A program made the position numbers and the translations under genes. Source: Vibrio bivalvicida (GTDB lineage: Bacteria > Pseudomonadota > Gammaproteobacteria > Enterobacterales > Vibrionaceae). From it: a stretch of DNA of 64,000 bases. Shown here piece by piece: positions 45,679 through 54,897 of the stretch (the first letter of the stretch is position 1; each line of letters starts with the position of its first letter). Under the pieces are notes generated by a model. It searched no databases. It had not been told where the DNA came from and saw only the letters and a list, made by a program, of their open reading frames with translations. Location: assembly GCF_001399455.2 (NCBI RefSeq), contig NZ_LLEI02000021.1, positions 62,001 through 126,000 on the forward strand, given 5' to 3'.

Positions 45679-47580
45679 ATGAATTTTCATCATCAAAGCA
45701 AAGCGATAAGAAATCACGATCAAGAAGCAAAATTGTTTCGCAATCGAGCGGTTGTTGCCTTTGTCGCCATGATTGCTCTGCTTGGCGTGCTGGTCGCTAA
45801 CCTTTACCGTTTAGAAGTAAAGCAAGTCGAGTACTATAAAACACGAGCCAATGACAACCGTATTCAAGTTTTGCCTATCGCGCCGACGCGTGGATTGATC
45901 TATGACCGCAACGGTAAAGTCCTAGCCAATAATTTTCCTGTTTATGTTTTGCAAATGATTCCGGAAAAAGTCGAGGATTTGAATGCCTCTTTGGACAAGC
46001 TAGGGCGGTTTGTTTCGCTTTCTGATGTTCAATTAGAAAAAATAAAAAGCCATCATGGTAAACGCTTTAAACCTGTTATGGTCAAAAATGGTCTCACGGA
46101 ACAAGAGATCGCGAAATTTTCAGTTCATCAATATGAACTGCCGGGCTTTTCTATTGATGTCGATATGAAGCGAGATTATCCATACGGTGAAATATTAACG
46201 CATGTTTTAGGTTATGTTGCCCACATGAATGACCGTGATATTAGGCAGCTAGATGAAAGTGGGGCGCTGGCGAACTACCGAGCCACGAAAACGATCGGCA
46301 AGCTAGGAATCGAAAAGTACTACGAACACATATTGCATGGCCAGCAGGGCTACCAAGAGGTGGAGGTAAATAGCCGCGGTCGTGTTATCCGCACGATCAA
46401 ATATGTTCCTCCAGTGGCTGGTCAGGATTTGGTTCTAAATATTGATATTGATTTACAGAAGTTTGTCTTTGATAAGCTAGATCACCGTGAGGGAAGCGCT
46501 GTGGTACTAGATCCTCGTGATAACAGCGTTCTTGCGATAGTCTCTAGTCCGAGTTATGACCCTAATCTGTTTGTTGAGGGAATTTCTAGCAAAGCCTACA
46601 GCAAATTGCTTAATGACCCATTCCATCCTTTGGTTAATCGTGCGACGTTGGGGGTTTATCCACCAGCTTCTACAGTTAAGCCATTTATGGCCGTCGCGGG
46701 GCTTAGCGAAGATATCATTGCACCAGATACGGTTCGCGATGATCATGGCGCTTGGCATATCCCGGGTTCGACTCGAAAGAGTAAAGTGTGGCGTGACTGG
46801 AATCGCTGGGGGCATGGGCCAGTAAACGTAACCTTAGCGATTGAAGAGTCGGTGGACTCTTTCTTCTATCATATCGCCTATGAGCTTGGCATTGACCGTA
46901 TTTCTGACTGGATGAATATGTTTGGTTTTGGCAGATTAACCGGCATTGATATTCCTGAAGAGACGCGAGCCAACATGCCGACTCGAGAATGGAAAGAGTC
47001 TCGCTACCGTCAACCTTGGTACAAAGGTGACACTGTGCCCATTGGTATTGGACAAGGTTACTGGACAGCAACTCCCTTGCAAATTGCTAAAGCGACTTCC
47101 GTCTTGGTTAATCATGGCCAAGTCGTTGCTCCTCATTTATTAAAAGCGACTCTTGCTCATAGTGCGCCTTTTAGCGAACAAAAAACTAACCCAATTCAAG
47201 CTGAAGGACAGATAAAAGGGGTGAGCAATCAGACTTGGGATATTGCAATGAACGCAATGCGTTTGGTTAATTCTGGTAGTCGAGGTTCAGGGCGTAGGGC
47301 ATTTAAGGGCGCCAGCTATTGTAGTGGTGGTAAATCGGGGACTGCGCAGGTATTTGGCTTAAAGAAAGATCAGGTCTATAACTCCAAAGAGTTGAGTTAC
47401 GATCTACTCGACCACGGTTTGTATACCGCTTTTGCTCCTTGTGATCATCCGAGGTATGTTGCAACCGTGGTGATCGAACATGGTAATGGTGGCTCAAAAG
47501 TTGGTGCTCCTTTCGTGCGTCAGGTATTTGATTACCTAGATATAGCAAGCAAGGACAAGCAGAATTGGCATCGTTCATAG
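45679..47580 (+). CDS. Penicillin-binding protein 2 (MrdA) paralogue
   Basis: The 633-residue class B PBP is collinear with E. coli PBP2. It has an N-terminal helix (RAVVAFVAMIALLGVLVANLY), the pedestal PTRGLIYDRNGKVLANN, SxxK in PPASTVKPFM, SVD in EESVDSFFY, the GIGQGYWTATPLQIAKA stretch, and KSGTAQVFG. It would act as an elongasome transpeptidase. In E. coli mrdA is beside rodA and rlmH; here no such genes are present, so this is probably a second copy. A TTG at 45655 with AGGG upstream is an alternative start. Confidence 0.88.
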   Translation: MNFHHQSKAIRNHDQEAKLFRNRAVVAFVAMIALLGVLVANLYRLEVKQVEYYKTRANDNRIQVLPIAPTRGLIYDRNGKVLANNFPVYVLQMIPEKVEDLNASLDKLGRFVSLSDVQLEKIKSHHGKRFKPVMVKNGLTEQEIAKFSVHQYELPGFSIDVDMKRDYPYGEILTHVLGYVAHMNDRDIRQLDESGALANYRATKTIGKLGIEKYYEHILHGQQGYQEVEVNSRGRVIRTIKYVPPVAGQDLVLNIDIDLQKFVFDKLDHREGSAVVLDPRDNSVLAIVSSPSYDPNLFVEGISSKAYSKLLNDPFHPLVNRATLGVYPPASTVKPFMAVAGLSEDIIAPDTVRDDHGAWHIPGSTRKSKVWRDWNRWGHGPVNVTLAIEESVDSFFYHIAYELGIDRISDWMNMFGFGRLTGIDIPEETRANMPTREWKESRYRQPWYKGDTVPIGIGQGYWTATPLQIAKATSVLVNHGQVVAPHLLKATLAHSAPFSEQKTNPIQAEGQIKGVSNQTWDIAMNAMRLVNSGSRGSGRRAFKGASYCSGGKSGTAQVFGLKKDQVYNSKELSYDLLDHGLYTAFAPCDHPRYVATVVIEHGNGGSKVGAPFVRQVFDYLDIASKDKQNWHRS

Positions 47581-47651
47581 CTGAAAAAGAGCTTTAATGG
47601 ATAATTATGCGCATGGAAGCATAAAATTTGTGATCTTATGTCGATATGGCA

Positions 47652-47840
47652 CTAAATGTAGTTGCGACATTTGTACGGTATCACTATATTGAAAGGGTAT
47701 CCCAATAACTTAAAGGTGTAGAGAAACGAGTAAACTCCCAGCGTAAATACGAATAAACTGAACGCAAAAAGAGACACAGGGCTTAACGAACTTCTCGTTA
47801 AGGGTGCATCGAAAAACGTATAAGAACTCAGTATTTTCAA
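47652..47840 (-). CDS. Possible small membrane protein
   Basis: A 62-codon frame from a TTG start with AAGG nearby has one clear membrane helix (VSLFAFSLFVFTLGVYSFLY). A plus-strand hairpin (CTTAACGA/TCGTTAAG, 47782-47802) falls within it. I cannot exclude a chance frame. The flanking bases 47581-47922 show no other gene on the plus strand. Confidence 0.25.
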   Translation of the reverse strand: MKILSSYTFFDAPLTRSSLSPVSLFAFSLFVFTLGVYSFLYTFKLLGYPFNIVIPYKCRNYI

Positions 47841-47922
47841 AGGCCTTTTGCTTTACCCCTCTCAAATAGTCGCATCTTCAAGTTATCGATACTGTTTTGA
47901 TAATCAAGGAGGAGGTTTGGCT

Positions 47923-48075
47923 ATGTTATCACTAGGTTTGGTTGCGTTAGGCGTATTGGTATTCTTCCTCTGCTGGGTCGTTCAGCACGGATTGCCAGTA
48001 TTGGGCATGAAGCTTGATGAAGATGATCTACTGTTGATTTCTGAGATGTCTGGCGAAGACGTTCTCGAAGCATAA
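47923..48075 (+). CDS. 50-residue membrane protein
   Basis: The short ORF has one of the best ribosome binding sites in the window (AAGGAGGAGG ending seven bases before the ATG). The peptide is one membrane helix (LGLVALGVLVFFLCWVVQHG) followed by a very acidic tail (KLDEDDLLLISEMSGEDVLE). It has its own terminator. Family not recognised; the form is like small regulatory subunits of membrane complexes. Confidence 0.7.
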   Translation: MLSLGLVALGVLVFFLCWVVQHGLPVLGMKLDEDDLLLISEMSGEDVLEA

Positions 48076-48091
48076 TGAAAATATCACCAGA

Positions 48092-48116
48092 AAAAAGGAG
48101 CCGTCGGCTCCTTTTT
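48092..48116. terminator. Bidirectional intrinsic terminator
   Basis: AAAAAGGAGCC pairs with GGCTCCTTTTT around GTC, between the 50-residue ORF and the convergent aldolase gene. It has A and T tracts suited to both directions. Confidence 0.85.
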
Positions 48117-48121
48117 ACGTT

Positions 48122-49225
48122 TTAGTCTGAGCGACCCCTAGCTGCAATTGGCCAGCGTTCAATCACTTCACCTTGTTTAATGACATGCAAATAGTCGAAG
48201 TTATTTAAAGTGGTATCGCAGTGGCTTGGGGTCAACACAAGGGTGCTGCCTATCTTTAGATCTGGGTTGTCATCGAAATGAAGAATGCCATGCTCATCAC
48301 CACCACATTGATAGCGAATATCAGGATGAGACTCAACGGCTGACATACCGAGATCAATAGAGAGCGTTTTCATACCTGCATCAATAACTGCACGGTTTTC
48401 TGCGGGTATACTAATAACGGTGCTCAGCACCTTCAGCGCCGGAACAAATTGTTGGTTTTGTGTCGGGTGCGTTTCATCACCAATGGAACCGTATGAAGCA
48501 TCCATAAATAAGTAAGAGCCTGCTTGTATTTCGGTAAATCCCAGCCCTTGGTAGGCTTGATAGGTTCCAGTACCTCCACCGCTGACAATATCAGGATCTA
48601 GTCCGCGAGGTTTCAAATCTGTTTCAATATAGTCAAACAATTCGGTAACGGCTGTGCGCGCCTGAAGTTGACGATGTTCAAAACCTTTAATGAGCTGGAG
48701 GTGGCCGCTATAAGCTTGAATACCCGAGTAGTGAACACCAGGTGTGTTCATGATCTGTTCTATCAACGCCAAAAGTTCTCTGCCTACAGGAACGCCGCAA
48801 CGCTGCTGCCCGCTTTCAACTTCAATTAGAAGTTTGACCGTGATTCCTTTATCCATTGCCAGCTTAGCGATAGCGTTGACATGCTGTGGATGGTCGATTA
48901 CTTGATAAAGTGTGGCGTCTGGGTACTGGGTGCAAAGGTCTATCAAGCGTTGATATTTTTTTGTACCAGCAATCGGCGTGGTGATAAGAATATCTTGAAT
49001 CCCCCCTGCCATCATCACTTCTGCTTCACCAAGTTTGGAAGTACAGATCCCTTGTGCACCATATTCAATTTGCTTTTGTGCCAATTGAGGAATTTTGTGC
49101 GCCTTAGTATGCGGGCGAAGTGTTAAACCTAGCTGGTCTATCCTTTGTTGCATTGTTACAAGGTTCGACTCGACTGCGTCGATATCAATGAATAATGCCG
49201 GAGTGTCAATGTGTTCTAGCTTCAT
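48122..49225 (-). CDS. DSD1-family PLP enzyme (D-threonine aldolase / D-serine dehydratase-like)
   Basis: The 367-residue fold-type III PLP enzyme has the cofactor Lys in LRPHTKAHKIPQLAQ, VESGQQRCGVP, IVSGGGTGTYQ for the phosphate pocket, and the C-terminal metal site PSHCDTT. This matches D-threonine aldolase and DSD1-type D-serine dehydratase, which cannot be told apart by eye. It would cleave or deaminate D-beta-hydroxy amino acids. It appears monocistronic. No regulator of its own is adjacent. Confidence 0.87.
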   Translation of the reverse strand: MKLEHIDTPALFIDIDAVESNLVTMQQRIDQLGLTLRPHTKAHKIPQLAQKQIEYGAQGICTSKLGEAEVMMAGGIQDILITTPIAGTKKYQRLIDLCTQYPDATLYQVIDHPQHVNAIAKLAMDKGITVKLLIEVESGQQRCGVPVGRELLALIEQIMNTPGVHYSGIQAYSGHLQLIKGFEHRQLQARTAVTELFDYIETDLKPRGLDPDIVSGGGTGTYQAYQGLGFTEIQAGSYLFMDASYGSIGDETHPTQNQQFVPALKVLSTVISIPAENRAVIDAGMKTLSIDLGMSAVESHPDIRYQCGGDEHGILHFDDNPDLKIGSTLVLTPSHCDTTLNNFDYLHVIKQGEVIERWPIAARGRSD

Positions 49226-49497
49226 TTTTTTGTCTTTTTTTTATGGAGTGAGGAGATTAACACTTTAAGTTGGAAGCTACGCAAAATGATTGTAAATATT
49301 TCGTTGCCAATTTGAGGGTTTCGTCTTGTTTTGCTTCTCATTTTGGGAATGAACGGGAGCAATTTTTCCGTCCAAGATTATCTATTTGAAAACAAGAGAT
49401 AATATTCACCCTGTTGAGTATTGTTTTCTGGCATGCACATTGCGTTAGCTATAGATATAGGCGCGCACGGTCGCTGAGTTATCTTAAGGAGAACGTT

Positions 49498-49875
49498 ATG
49501 GCTTACTTGCATCAAATGACCAATGACGATCATACGGTGAACTCTTTTGTCGCACAGAGTGATTTCTTCCCACTACTTTTTGATTCGGGTAAGTTGCAGA
49601 TTAGTGGAGAAAATCGTCGATGTGTACGTTTTAATCCTAAAAGCGTCGTGGCAAAAACGGGGACGTTAGGTTCTTTGGTGATTAGCGAATCAGGGTATTG
49701 GGACTACTCGGTGTACAGCATTAAGACCCAGTATTTAGCTATAGGGGAAAGAAAACTAGAAACTTTTTCTTTGCGCTCGAAAGAAGGCAAACGCTTTACG
49801 GTGAATATAGTCCTGATTGGAGCGATAGGTGGCGCTTGGATTGAAGAGTTGGAAACCAACTTTCGTTTTGGTTAG
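49498..49875 (+). CDS. Hypothetical protein
   Basis: The 125-residue soluble protein starts at an ATG with AAGGAG upstream (the frame is open from 49414). The composition is mixed alpha/beta (DFFPLLFDSGKLQISGENRR; GSLVISESGYWDYSVYSI). No signal peptide or membrane helix. I do not recognise the family. It converges with the following LysR gene. Confidence 0.65.
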   Translation: MAYLHQMTNDDHTVNSFVAQSDFFPLLFDSGKLQISGENRRCVRFNPKSVVAKTGTLGSLVISESGYWDYSVYSIKTQYLAIGERKLETFSLRSKEGKRFTVNIVLIGAIGGAWIEELETNFRFG

Positions 49876-49891
49876 CCTACTTGTTTCGCTA

Positions 49892-50779
49892 TTAACGAAA
49901 ATGTTTAGTCATCTCGGCTTTGATCGTCTCAAATCTTTTTGGCCGTTGGCGGTAACGTTTCGTTAAGAAATAGAGTGTTTCAACCACTTCATTACAAGGT
50001 TCAAATATTGAAATGCGGTCATTTTCTACAAATGTATCGAGCGCGCTTTTGGGCAACACGGTGAAGCCTAACCCATTGGCGACAGGTAGTAAGATTTGGT
50101 TCAGCTGATTGATGTAGCCCGTCACAGGAATATCATCAATATTTACTTTCTCTAGCTCGGGTTCACCACATTGCGCAAAGTAAATCGAAAGATAATGATT
50201 TGCATCTGGATGCTGAACTAAACCTATTTCCTTCAAGCTAGCTTGTGTTAGCGGCCGAGAGGTATATTTTTTAGGTAACATTAAGCATAGTGGTTCATTG
50301 CCTAATCTTTCGGTATCAAATCTCAAATCAGATGGAATATGAGTGACGATACCGATATCCGTCATACCAGACAAAACATCGGCAACAATTTTTTGGTGTG
50401 GTGCAGCTTCTAATCTTGGAATGAGTGCAGGATATTTACATTGTAAATTGAGCAGATTCGGATAGAGCAGAAGAGCCAAAGAGCCAGAACAAGAAATCGA
50501 TACACTACCAGAGAATGGGTCCTCCATATTAAGTGACCTGAGTAGTTCTGACTCTTGACGCTCCATATGCGTCGCGTATTGATAGACTTTACGTCCCGAG
50601 TCGGTCACTTCAAAGCTTTTGTTGTGCCTTTCAATTAAGGGATAACCACAAGCCTGTTCGAGCTTTTTGATGTGTTGACTGACACCTGGCTGAGTCATAA
50701 ACAACTTTTCTGCAGTTTTAGTGAAGTGACCAGTGTCGATCAAAGTCACAAAGGTTTTGAGCCAAGCAGGGTTTATCAT
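49892..50779 (-). CDS. LysR-family transcriptional regulator
   Basis: The 295-residue regulator starts at MINPAWLKTF with GAGGA five bases upstream; two in-frame upstream codon choices exist to 50797. The helix-turn-helix is FTKTAEKLFMTQPGVSQHIK. The effector domain includes the DIGIVTHIP stretch and GLGFTVLPKSAL. No obvious divergent target gene exists beside it; the next upstream gene is HDOD in the same direction. Confidence 0.88.
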   Translation of the reverse strand: MINPAWLKTFVTLIDTGHFTKTAEKLFMTQPGVSQHIKKLEQACGYPLIERHNKSFEVTDSGRKVYQYATHMERQESELLRSLNMEDPFSGSVSISCSGSLALLLYPNLLNLQCKYPALIPRLEAAPHQKIVADVLSGMTDIGIVTHIPSDLRFDTERLGNEPLCLMLPKKYTSRPLTQASLKEIGLVQHPDANHYLSIYFAQCGEPELEKVNIDDIPVTGYINQLNQILLPVANGLGFTVLPKSALDTFVENDRISIFEPCNEVVETLYFLTKRYRQRPKRFETIKAEMTKHFR

Positions 50780-50874
50780 CACATCCTCACATAACAAAAA
50801 TTTATCTAGATTAGTTTATGCGATAACAATAATTTCTGATAGGAAAAAGGCGAGCAGAGGGCTCGCCTATAAAG

Positions 50875-51705
50875 TTACGCTGCATTGAGATAAGCAGCGA
50901 GGTCGCGACCATTCCCTCGGTATTTATCTATAGTCGGGGCAAAGTCAGCTGAAATATGCAAAAGGCGAGAGTCTGGGTGTTCGGTTAGATAACGGGACTT
51001 TCCTTCATTGCTTTCGAGTTTATCCCAGTCGCGATGAATAGAACGAGCTAAGTGTAGCGTCGTTGCCATCTTAGGTGAGATCTCTGCATCGCGTGGCTCG
51101 TCAAAGTTGGCAATTGCGTCAACCATATCGTCAGGAAAATTCCATGATTTGGCTAACTTTGCACCTAGAGTTGGGGCGGTAATATCGAGAATCTCTTCCT
51201 GCACAGCAATCGCGCTTTCACCTTGCTCTGCGCGTTGTGTGATCACTTTTGCCTGCTCAGGTACTAAAGTATGAATCATCAGTTCGCCAATGTTGTGTAG
51301 TACCCCTGTGGTAAAAACTTCATTGCTGTCCATCCCCGTCTCAAGCGCTATTTTACTAGCGATAATTGACACTTCGAAAGTTTCCTCCCAATACTTGCCC
51401 ATGTCTAAGGTTTTGATTCTTGGAAAAGCGCTTGAAAGGACGGAAGCAACAACTAAAGTTCTGACTGGCCCAGTCCCGACTCGAAGCAGTGCTTCATTGA
51501 CTGAAGAAACACTCTTGTTGCCCCCAAAATGAGCCGAGTTGGCGAGGCGGAGTAGTCGAGCGCTAAGAACTTGATCGGTTGATATTTTTTTGGCTAATGC
51601 TCTAAAGTCAACCTCGCTGTTATTGACCATATCAAGCAATTCTTGAAGTACTCGTTGGATTCTAGGTAATTCGTTTAAACGAGATAGTAGTGCCTCCTGG
51701 CTCAT
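50875..51705 (-). CDS. HDOD domain signalling protein
   Basis: The 276-residue single-domain HDOD protein has RIQRVLQELLDMVNNSEVDF, ISTDQVLSARLLRLANSAHF and FTTGVLHNIGELMIHTLVPE. The HDOD fold is related to HD-GYP but lacks its catalytic signature, and such proteins act in cell signalling and motility in Vibrio. AGGAG precedes the ATG. It is divergent from the TPP-riboswitch operon. Confidence 0.9.
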   Translation of the reverse strand: MSQEALLSRLNELPRIQRVLQELLDMVNNSEVDFRALAKKISTDQVLSARLLRLANSAHFGGNKSVSSVNEALLRVGTGPVRTLVVASVLSSAFPRIKTLDMGKYWEETFEVSIIASKIALETGMDSNEVFTTGVLHNIGELMIHTLVPEQAKVITQRAEQGESAIAVQEEILDITAPTLGAKLAKSWNFPDDMVDAIANFDEPRDAEISPKMATTLHLARSIHRDWDKLESNEGKSRYLTEHPDSRLLHISADFAPTIDKYRGNGRDLAAYLNAA

Positions 51706-51865
51706 CGCACTCTCCTTATTCCATGTGAGATTAATTAATATAGTTCACAAAAACTGACTCTTACAAAGATGATCAATCGAATCCATATAGGGAGTTGTTC
51801 GATCTGTCTAATAGGGCTAAATAAGTGCTGCAATAATATGAAAATTATTGTTATCATTTGCGCAA

Positions 51866-51958
51866 TAGTCGGGGAGCCTACCCTATAGGGAAAGGGCTGA
51901 GATCGCGAAGCGAGACCCGTTGAACCTGATTCAGTTAGCACTGACGTAGGGAACTATC
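51866..51958 (+). promoter_or_regulatory. TPP riboswitch (THI element)
   Basis: The conserved core reads GTCGGGGAGCC, GGGCTGAGATCGC, GACCCGTTGAACCTGATTC and AGTTAGCACTGACGTAGGGAA, in consensus order. It lies upstream of thiD-tenA and would shut expression at high thiamine pyrophosphate. The minus-strand open frame through it is a shadow. Confidence 0.97.
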
Positions 51959-52004
51959 TGCATTAATCCAGTAACAATGTTTAGTGCAGTCGTATTCGAT
52001 GGCT

Positions 52005-52027
52005 AAGCTCATTCTCTGAGCTTTCTT
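52005..52027 (+). terminator. Probable expression-platform terminator of the TPP riboswitch
   Basis: AAGCTCA pairs with TGAGCTT around TTCTC and runs into TCTTTC, about 45 bases after the aptamer and 45 before the thiD start. Confidence 0.6.
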
Positions 52028-52069
52028 TCGTGGTCGAGAGTTCCTGTACGTCATGTCGTAGGAGCATCT

Positions 52070-52900
52070 ATGCCACACTCACAAGATTTTACCCCGATCG
52101 TATTAACCATAGCTGGCTCTGACAGCGGTGGTGGAGCAGGCATACAGGCTGATATAAAAGCCATATCGGCGACAGGCAGTTATGCGTGTTCAGTGATCAC
52201 TGCCATTACCTCGCAAAATACCCAAGGCGTAACCGCTATTCACCCCATCCCGATTGAGCACATTGAAAGCCAATTGGATGCTGTATTTACCGATCTTAAT
52301 GTTGCTGCAGTCAAAGTGGGCATGCTTGCCGATACCGAGATCATTAAAGTCGTCGCCGCTAAAATCCGCCAATATCAACCAAAGCATTTAGTGGTTGACC
52401 CTGTTATGGTGGCAACAAGCGGTGATTTACTGTTAGAGCGTTCGGCCATTTCGACATTAAAGCAAGAACTACTGCCGCTTGCCGATTTAATCACACCTAA
52501 CTTGCCTGAGGGCGCGGCCTTGATAGGGGGAGAAATACCTCAAGATAAAGATCAAATGGGTGCGATGATCGAGTCTCTACGAACACTTGACGCCAAGGCA
52601 GTACTGCTTAAAGGTGGGCATTTAGAAACACACCAAAGTAGCAATGACCTCCTTATCCAACAACAGAGTAGTGAGTTGTTGTGCGCAAAACGAGTGGCAA
52701 CCAAGAATACCCACGGTACAGGTTGTACGCTTTCGTCGGCCATTACTTCTTATCTTGCTCAAGGGAATCGCCTGCATAAAGCCGTTTACCTTGGTAAGCA
52801 ATACATCTCTCAAGCTATCGCTCATGCCGACCAGCTAGAGGTGGGTAACGGGCATGGTCCGGTACACCACTTTTTCTGTGGACATACGAATGTGCGTTAA
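52070..52900 (+). CDS. thiD: Hydroxymethylpyrimidine/phosphomethylpyrimidine kinase
   Basis: The 276-residue ribokinase-family enzyme has AGSDSGGGAGIQADIKAISA, KVGMLADTEII, DPVMVATSGDLLL and, near the end, KNTHGTGCTLSSAITSYLAQ, with the catalytic Asp region GTGCTLSSAI. It phosphorylates HMP twice for thiamine synthesis. It is first in the riboswitch-controlled operon, and TAGGAG precedes the ATG. Confidence 0.96.
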   Translation: MPHSQDFTPIVLTIAGSDSGGGAGIQADIKAISATGSYACSVITAITSQNTQGVTAIHPIPIEHIESQLDAVFTDLNVAAVKVGMLADTEIIKVVAAKIRQYQPKHLVVDPVMVATSGDLLLERSAISTLKQELLPLADLITPNLPEGAALIGGEIPQDKDQMGAMIESLRTLDAKAVLLKGGHLETHQSSNDLLIQQQSSELLCAKRVATKNTHGTGCTLSSAITSYLAQGNRLHKAVYLGKQYISQAIAHADQLEVGNGHGPVHHFFCGHTNVR

Positions 52901-52987
52901 GGGCATCTGGCTCTACATCGTAACCCTTCACACTCTAGTGATGGTGACACTGAGACAAATCGTCAATTACGTGCGGAAACCTTACAC

Positions 52988-53653
52988 ATGAAATACCAAG
53001 ACATTATCGAAGCCTGTCAGTCCGATTGGCACCAGTACACAGACCACTCCTTTGTTCAGCAACTTTCCAGCGGGTTGTTGCCGCAATCTTGTTTTTTACA
53101 TTACTTGAAGCAAGACTTTTTGTTTCTAAAACAGTATGCCCGTGCCTACGCGCTAGCTATGTATAAAGCCCGTAGCTTAGAAGAGATGCGCCGAGTGCTC
53201 CCAAGTTTTCATGCGTTGTTAGATTCTGAGATAGCACATCATGTGGACTATTGCGACCAGTGGGGGTTAACCGAATCTGACTTAGAAAATGAACCGGAAG
53301 ATGTCGCTACCGTCGCTTATACACGCTATGTACTAGATGCTGGCATGACAGGAGAGTTAATCGAACTGTATATCGGTTTGGCACCTTGTTCGATTGGTTA
53401 CGCGGTGATTGGTAAAACGCTAAGAGAAAGTAAAACCGCGAAGCTAGAAGGGAACCCTTATCAAAGTTGGATTGAGCTATACAGTGGAGAGGAGTTTCAA
53501 TCTACCGTCGCACGATGGGCAGCTCATCTCAATCAGTTACTAGAAGAGATTGATATCCATAGCCAGCGTGGTCAGAACTTAATTCAAGTGTTTAAAACAG
53601 CCACACGTATGGAAGTAGCATTCTGGCAGCAAGGATTAGATGCAAAGCGTTAG
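52988..53653 (+). CDS. tenA: Thiaminase II / aminopyrimidine aminohydrolase
   Basis: The 221-residue helical TenA protein has FLHYLKQDFLFLKQYARAYA, DSEIAHHVDYCDQWGL and the catalytic Cys in GLAPCSIGYAVIG, with EVAFWQQGL at the end. It recovers HMP from degraded thiamine by hydrolysing aminomethylpyrimidine, and its product is used by ThiD. It follows thiD by 87 bases in the TPP-controlled operon. No thiE, thiM or transporter is present here. Confidence 0.94.
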   Translation: MKYQDIIEACQSDWHQYTDHSFVQQLSSGLLPQSCFLHYLKQDFLFLKQYARAYALAMYKARSLEEMRRVLPSFHALLDSEIAHHVDYCDQWGLTESDLENEPEDVATVAYTRYVLDAGMTGELIELYIGLAPCSIGYAVIGKTLRESKTAKLEGNPYQSWIELYSGEEFQSTVARWAAHLNQLLEEIDIHSQRGQNLIQVFKTATRMEVAFWQQGLDAKR

Positions 53654-53812
53654 GATTTGATTGCAAACGGTGGGGCTTTTAAGGTTATTGTTTTTTTACT
53701 TACGGATGGTTGCCCTAAGCAACAGAACTTGAAATATATTGGTCAACTTTCAGACATCTCTAGATTCGGCTGCTAGAATTTTTATTATGTTTCCACAAGT
53801 ATCTATGATGGC

Positions 53813-54775
53813 ATGCAGGTACCTAATAAACCCAAAAACGAAGCGCAGCGCATTGAGGAGCTTGAACAGCTCGACATTCTAGATACGGAATCTGAAGAAC
53901 GTTTTGATCGCGTTACTCGCCTAGCAAAAAGGTTATTTGATGTGCCTATCGCTGTGGTGAGCCTTGTCGATAGTGATCGACAGTGGTTTAAGTCTTGTTA
54001 TGGGATGGATGCGCAACAAACACCTCGTGATATTTCGTTTTGTGGTCATGCTATTCTTGGCACCGAGCCTTTCGTCATTTCGGATGCGACCAAAGATGAT
54101 CGCTTTGCTGACAATCCTCTTGTTGTCGGTGAGCCAGGTATCCGTTTTTACGCAGGCGTTCCTCTTGCCCATCATGATAATACAATGCTCGGTACTTTGT
54201 GTGTCATAGATACTAAGCCTCGTCACTTTAACCAAGAGCAAATAAACGACCTCATTGACTTAGCTAAAATCGTTGAGCAGGAGTTAGTGACGCGAGTGAC
54301 AGCAACGACAGATCCATTAACTCAAATATCTAATCGGCGCGGTTTTTCTTCTTTAGGAGAAAAGTTACTCGACTATTGTCGCTTTGGTGGTTTTCCTGTT
54401 TCTCTTGCGTATTTTGATCTAGACAACTTCAAGCAGATTAATGACCAATTTGGTCACCAGCTCGGTGATGAGGCACTCAAGCAGTTTACTCGGCTGTTGG
54501 AGTCTTCTTTTAGAGAGTCTGACGTGTACGCGCGCATGGGGGGAGATGAGTTTGTAGTACTGATGTCAGGAACAACAGAGATGGTAGCTCATATTGCCAT
54601 TGACCGCTTTACTCAATCGGTGGAGAAATTTAACCAAGATTCGACACATCGTTATCAAATAACGTTTAGTGTCGGTGTCGCCTCTTCTAAAGTTTTGAAT
54701 GACACAACTTTAGAGTCATTAATTGATGTGGCCGACAAACGAATGCTAGAGGTGAAACGTGGCAAGTCTCGTTGA
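53813..54775 (+). CDS. GAF-GGDEF diguanylate cyclase
   Basis: The 320-residue soluble protein has a GAF sensor (about 20-155, with DRQWFKSCYGMDAQQTPRDI and FYAGVPLAHHDNTMLGTLCV) and a GGDEF domain (about 165-318). The active motif GGDEF at 243-247 is intact, and the allosteric I-site RESD lies five residues before it. It should make c-di-GMP with product inhibition. No EAL domain and no signal peptide. It is monocistronic. Confidence 0.93.
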   Translation: MQVPNKPKNEAQRIEELEQLDILDTESEERFDRVTRLAKRLFDVPIAVVSLVDSDRQWFKSCYGMDAQQTPRDISFCGHAILGTEPFVISDATKDDRFADNPLVVGEPGIRFYAGVPLAHHDNTMLGTLCVIDTKPRHFNQEQINDLIDLAKIVEQELVTRVTATTDPLTQISNRRGFSSLGEKLLDYCRFGGFPVSLAYFDLDNFKQINDQFGHQLGDEALKQFTRLLESSFRESDVYARMGGDEFVVLMSGTTEMVAHIAIDRFTQSVEKFNQDSTHRYQITFSVGVASSKVLNDTTLESLIDVADKRMLEVKRGKSR

Positions 54776-54897
54776 GTTGCGATGCTTAACCGCGTCAATC
54801 AACACGAAATTTCATTAAATTGACATTGTATTGATAAAATTTCCACCTTAACTCGACTAAACTTCAGCTCCGGTTTTAGTTGTAGTGAATCCCTATC

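Noticed and set aside
51735..51941. 68-codon minus-strand frame
   Set aside because: Antisense of the TPP riboswitch; its open state reflects RNA constraints, not coding.
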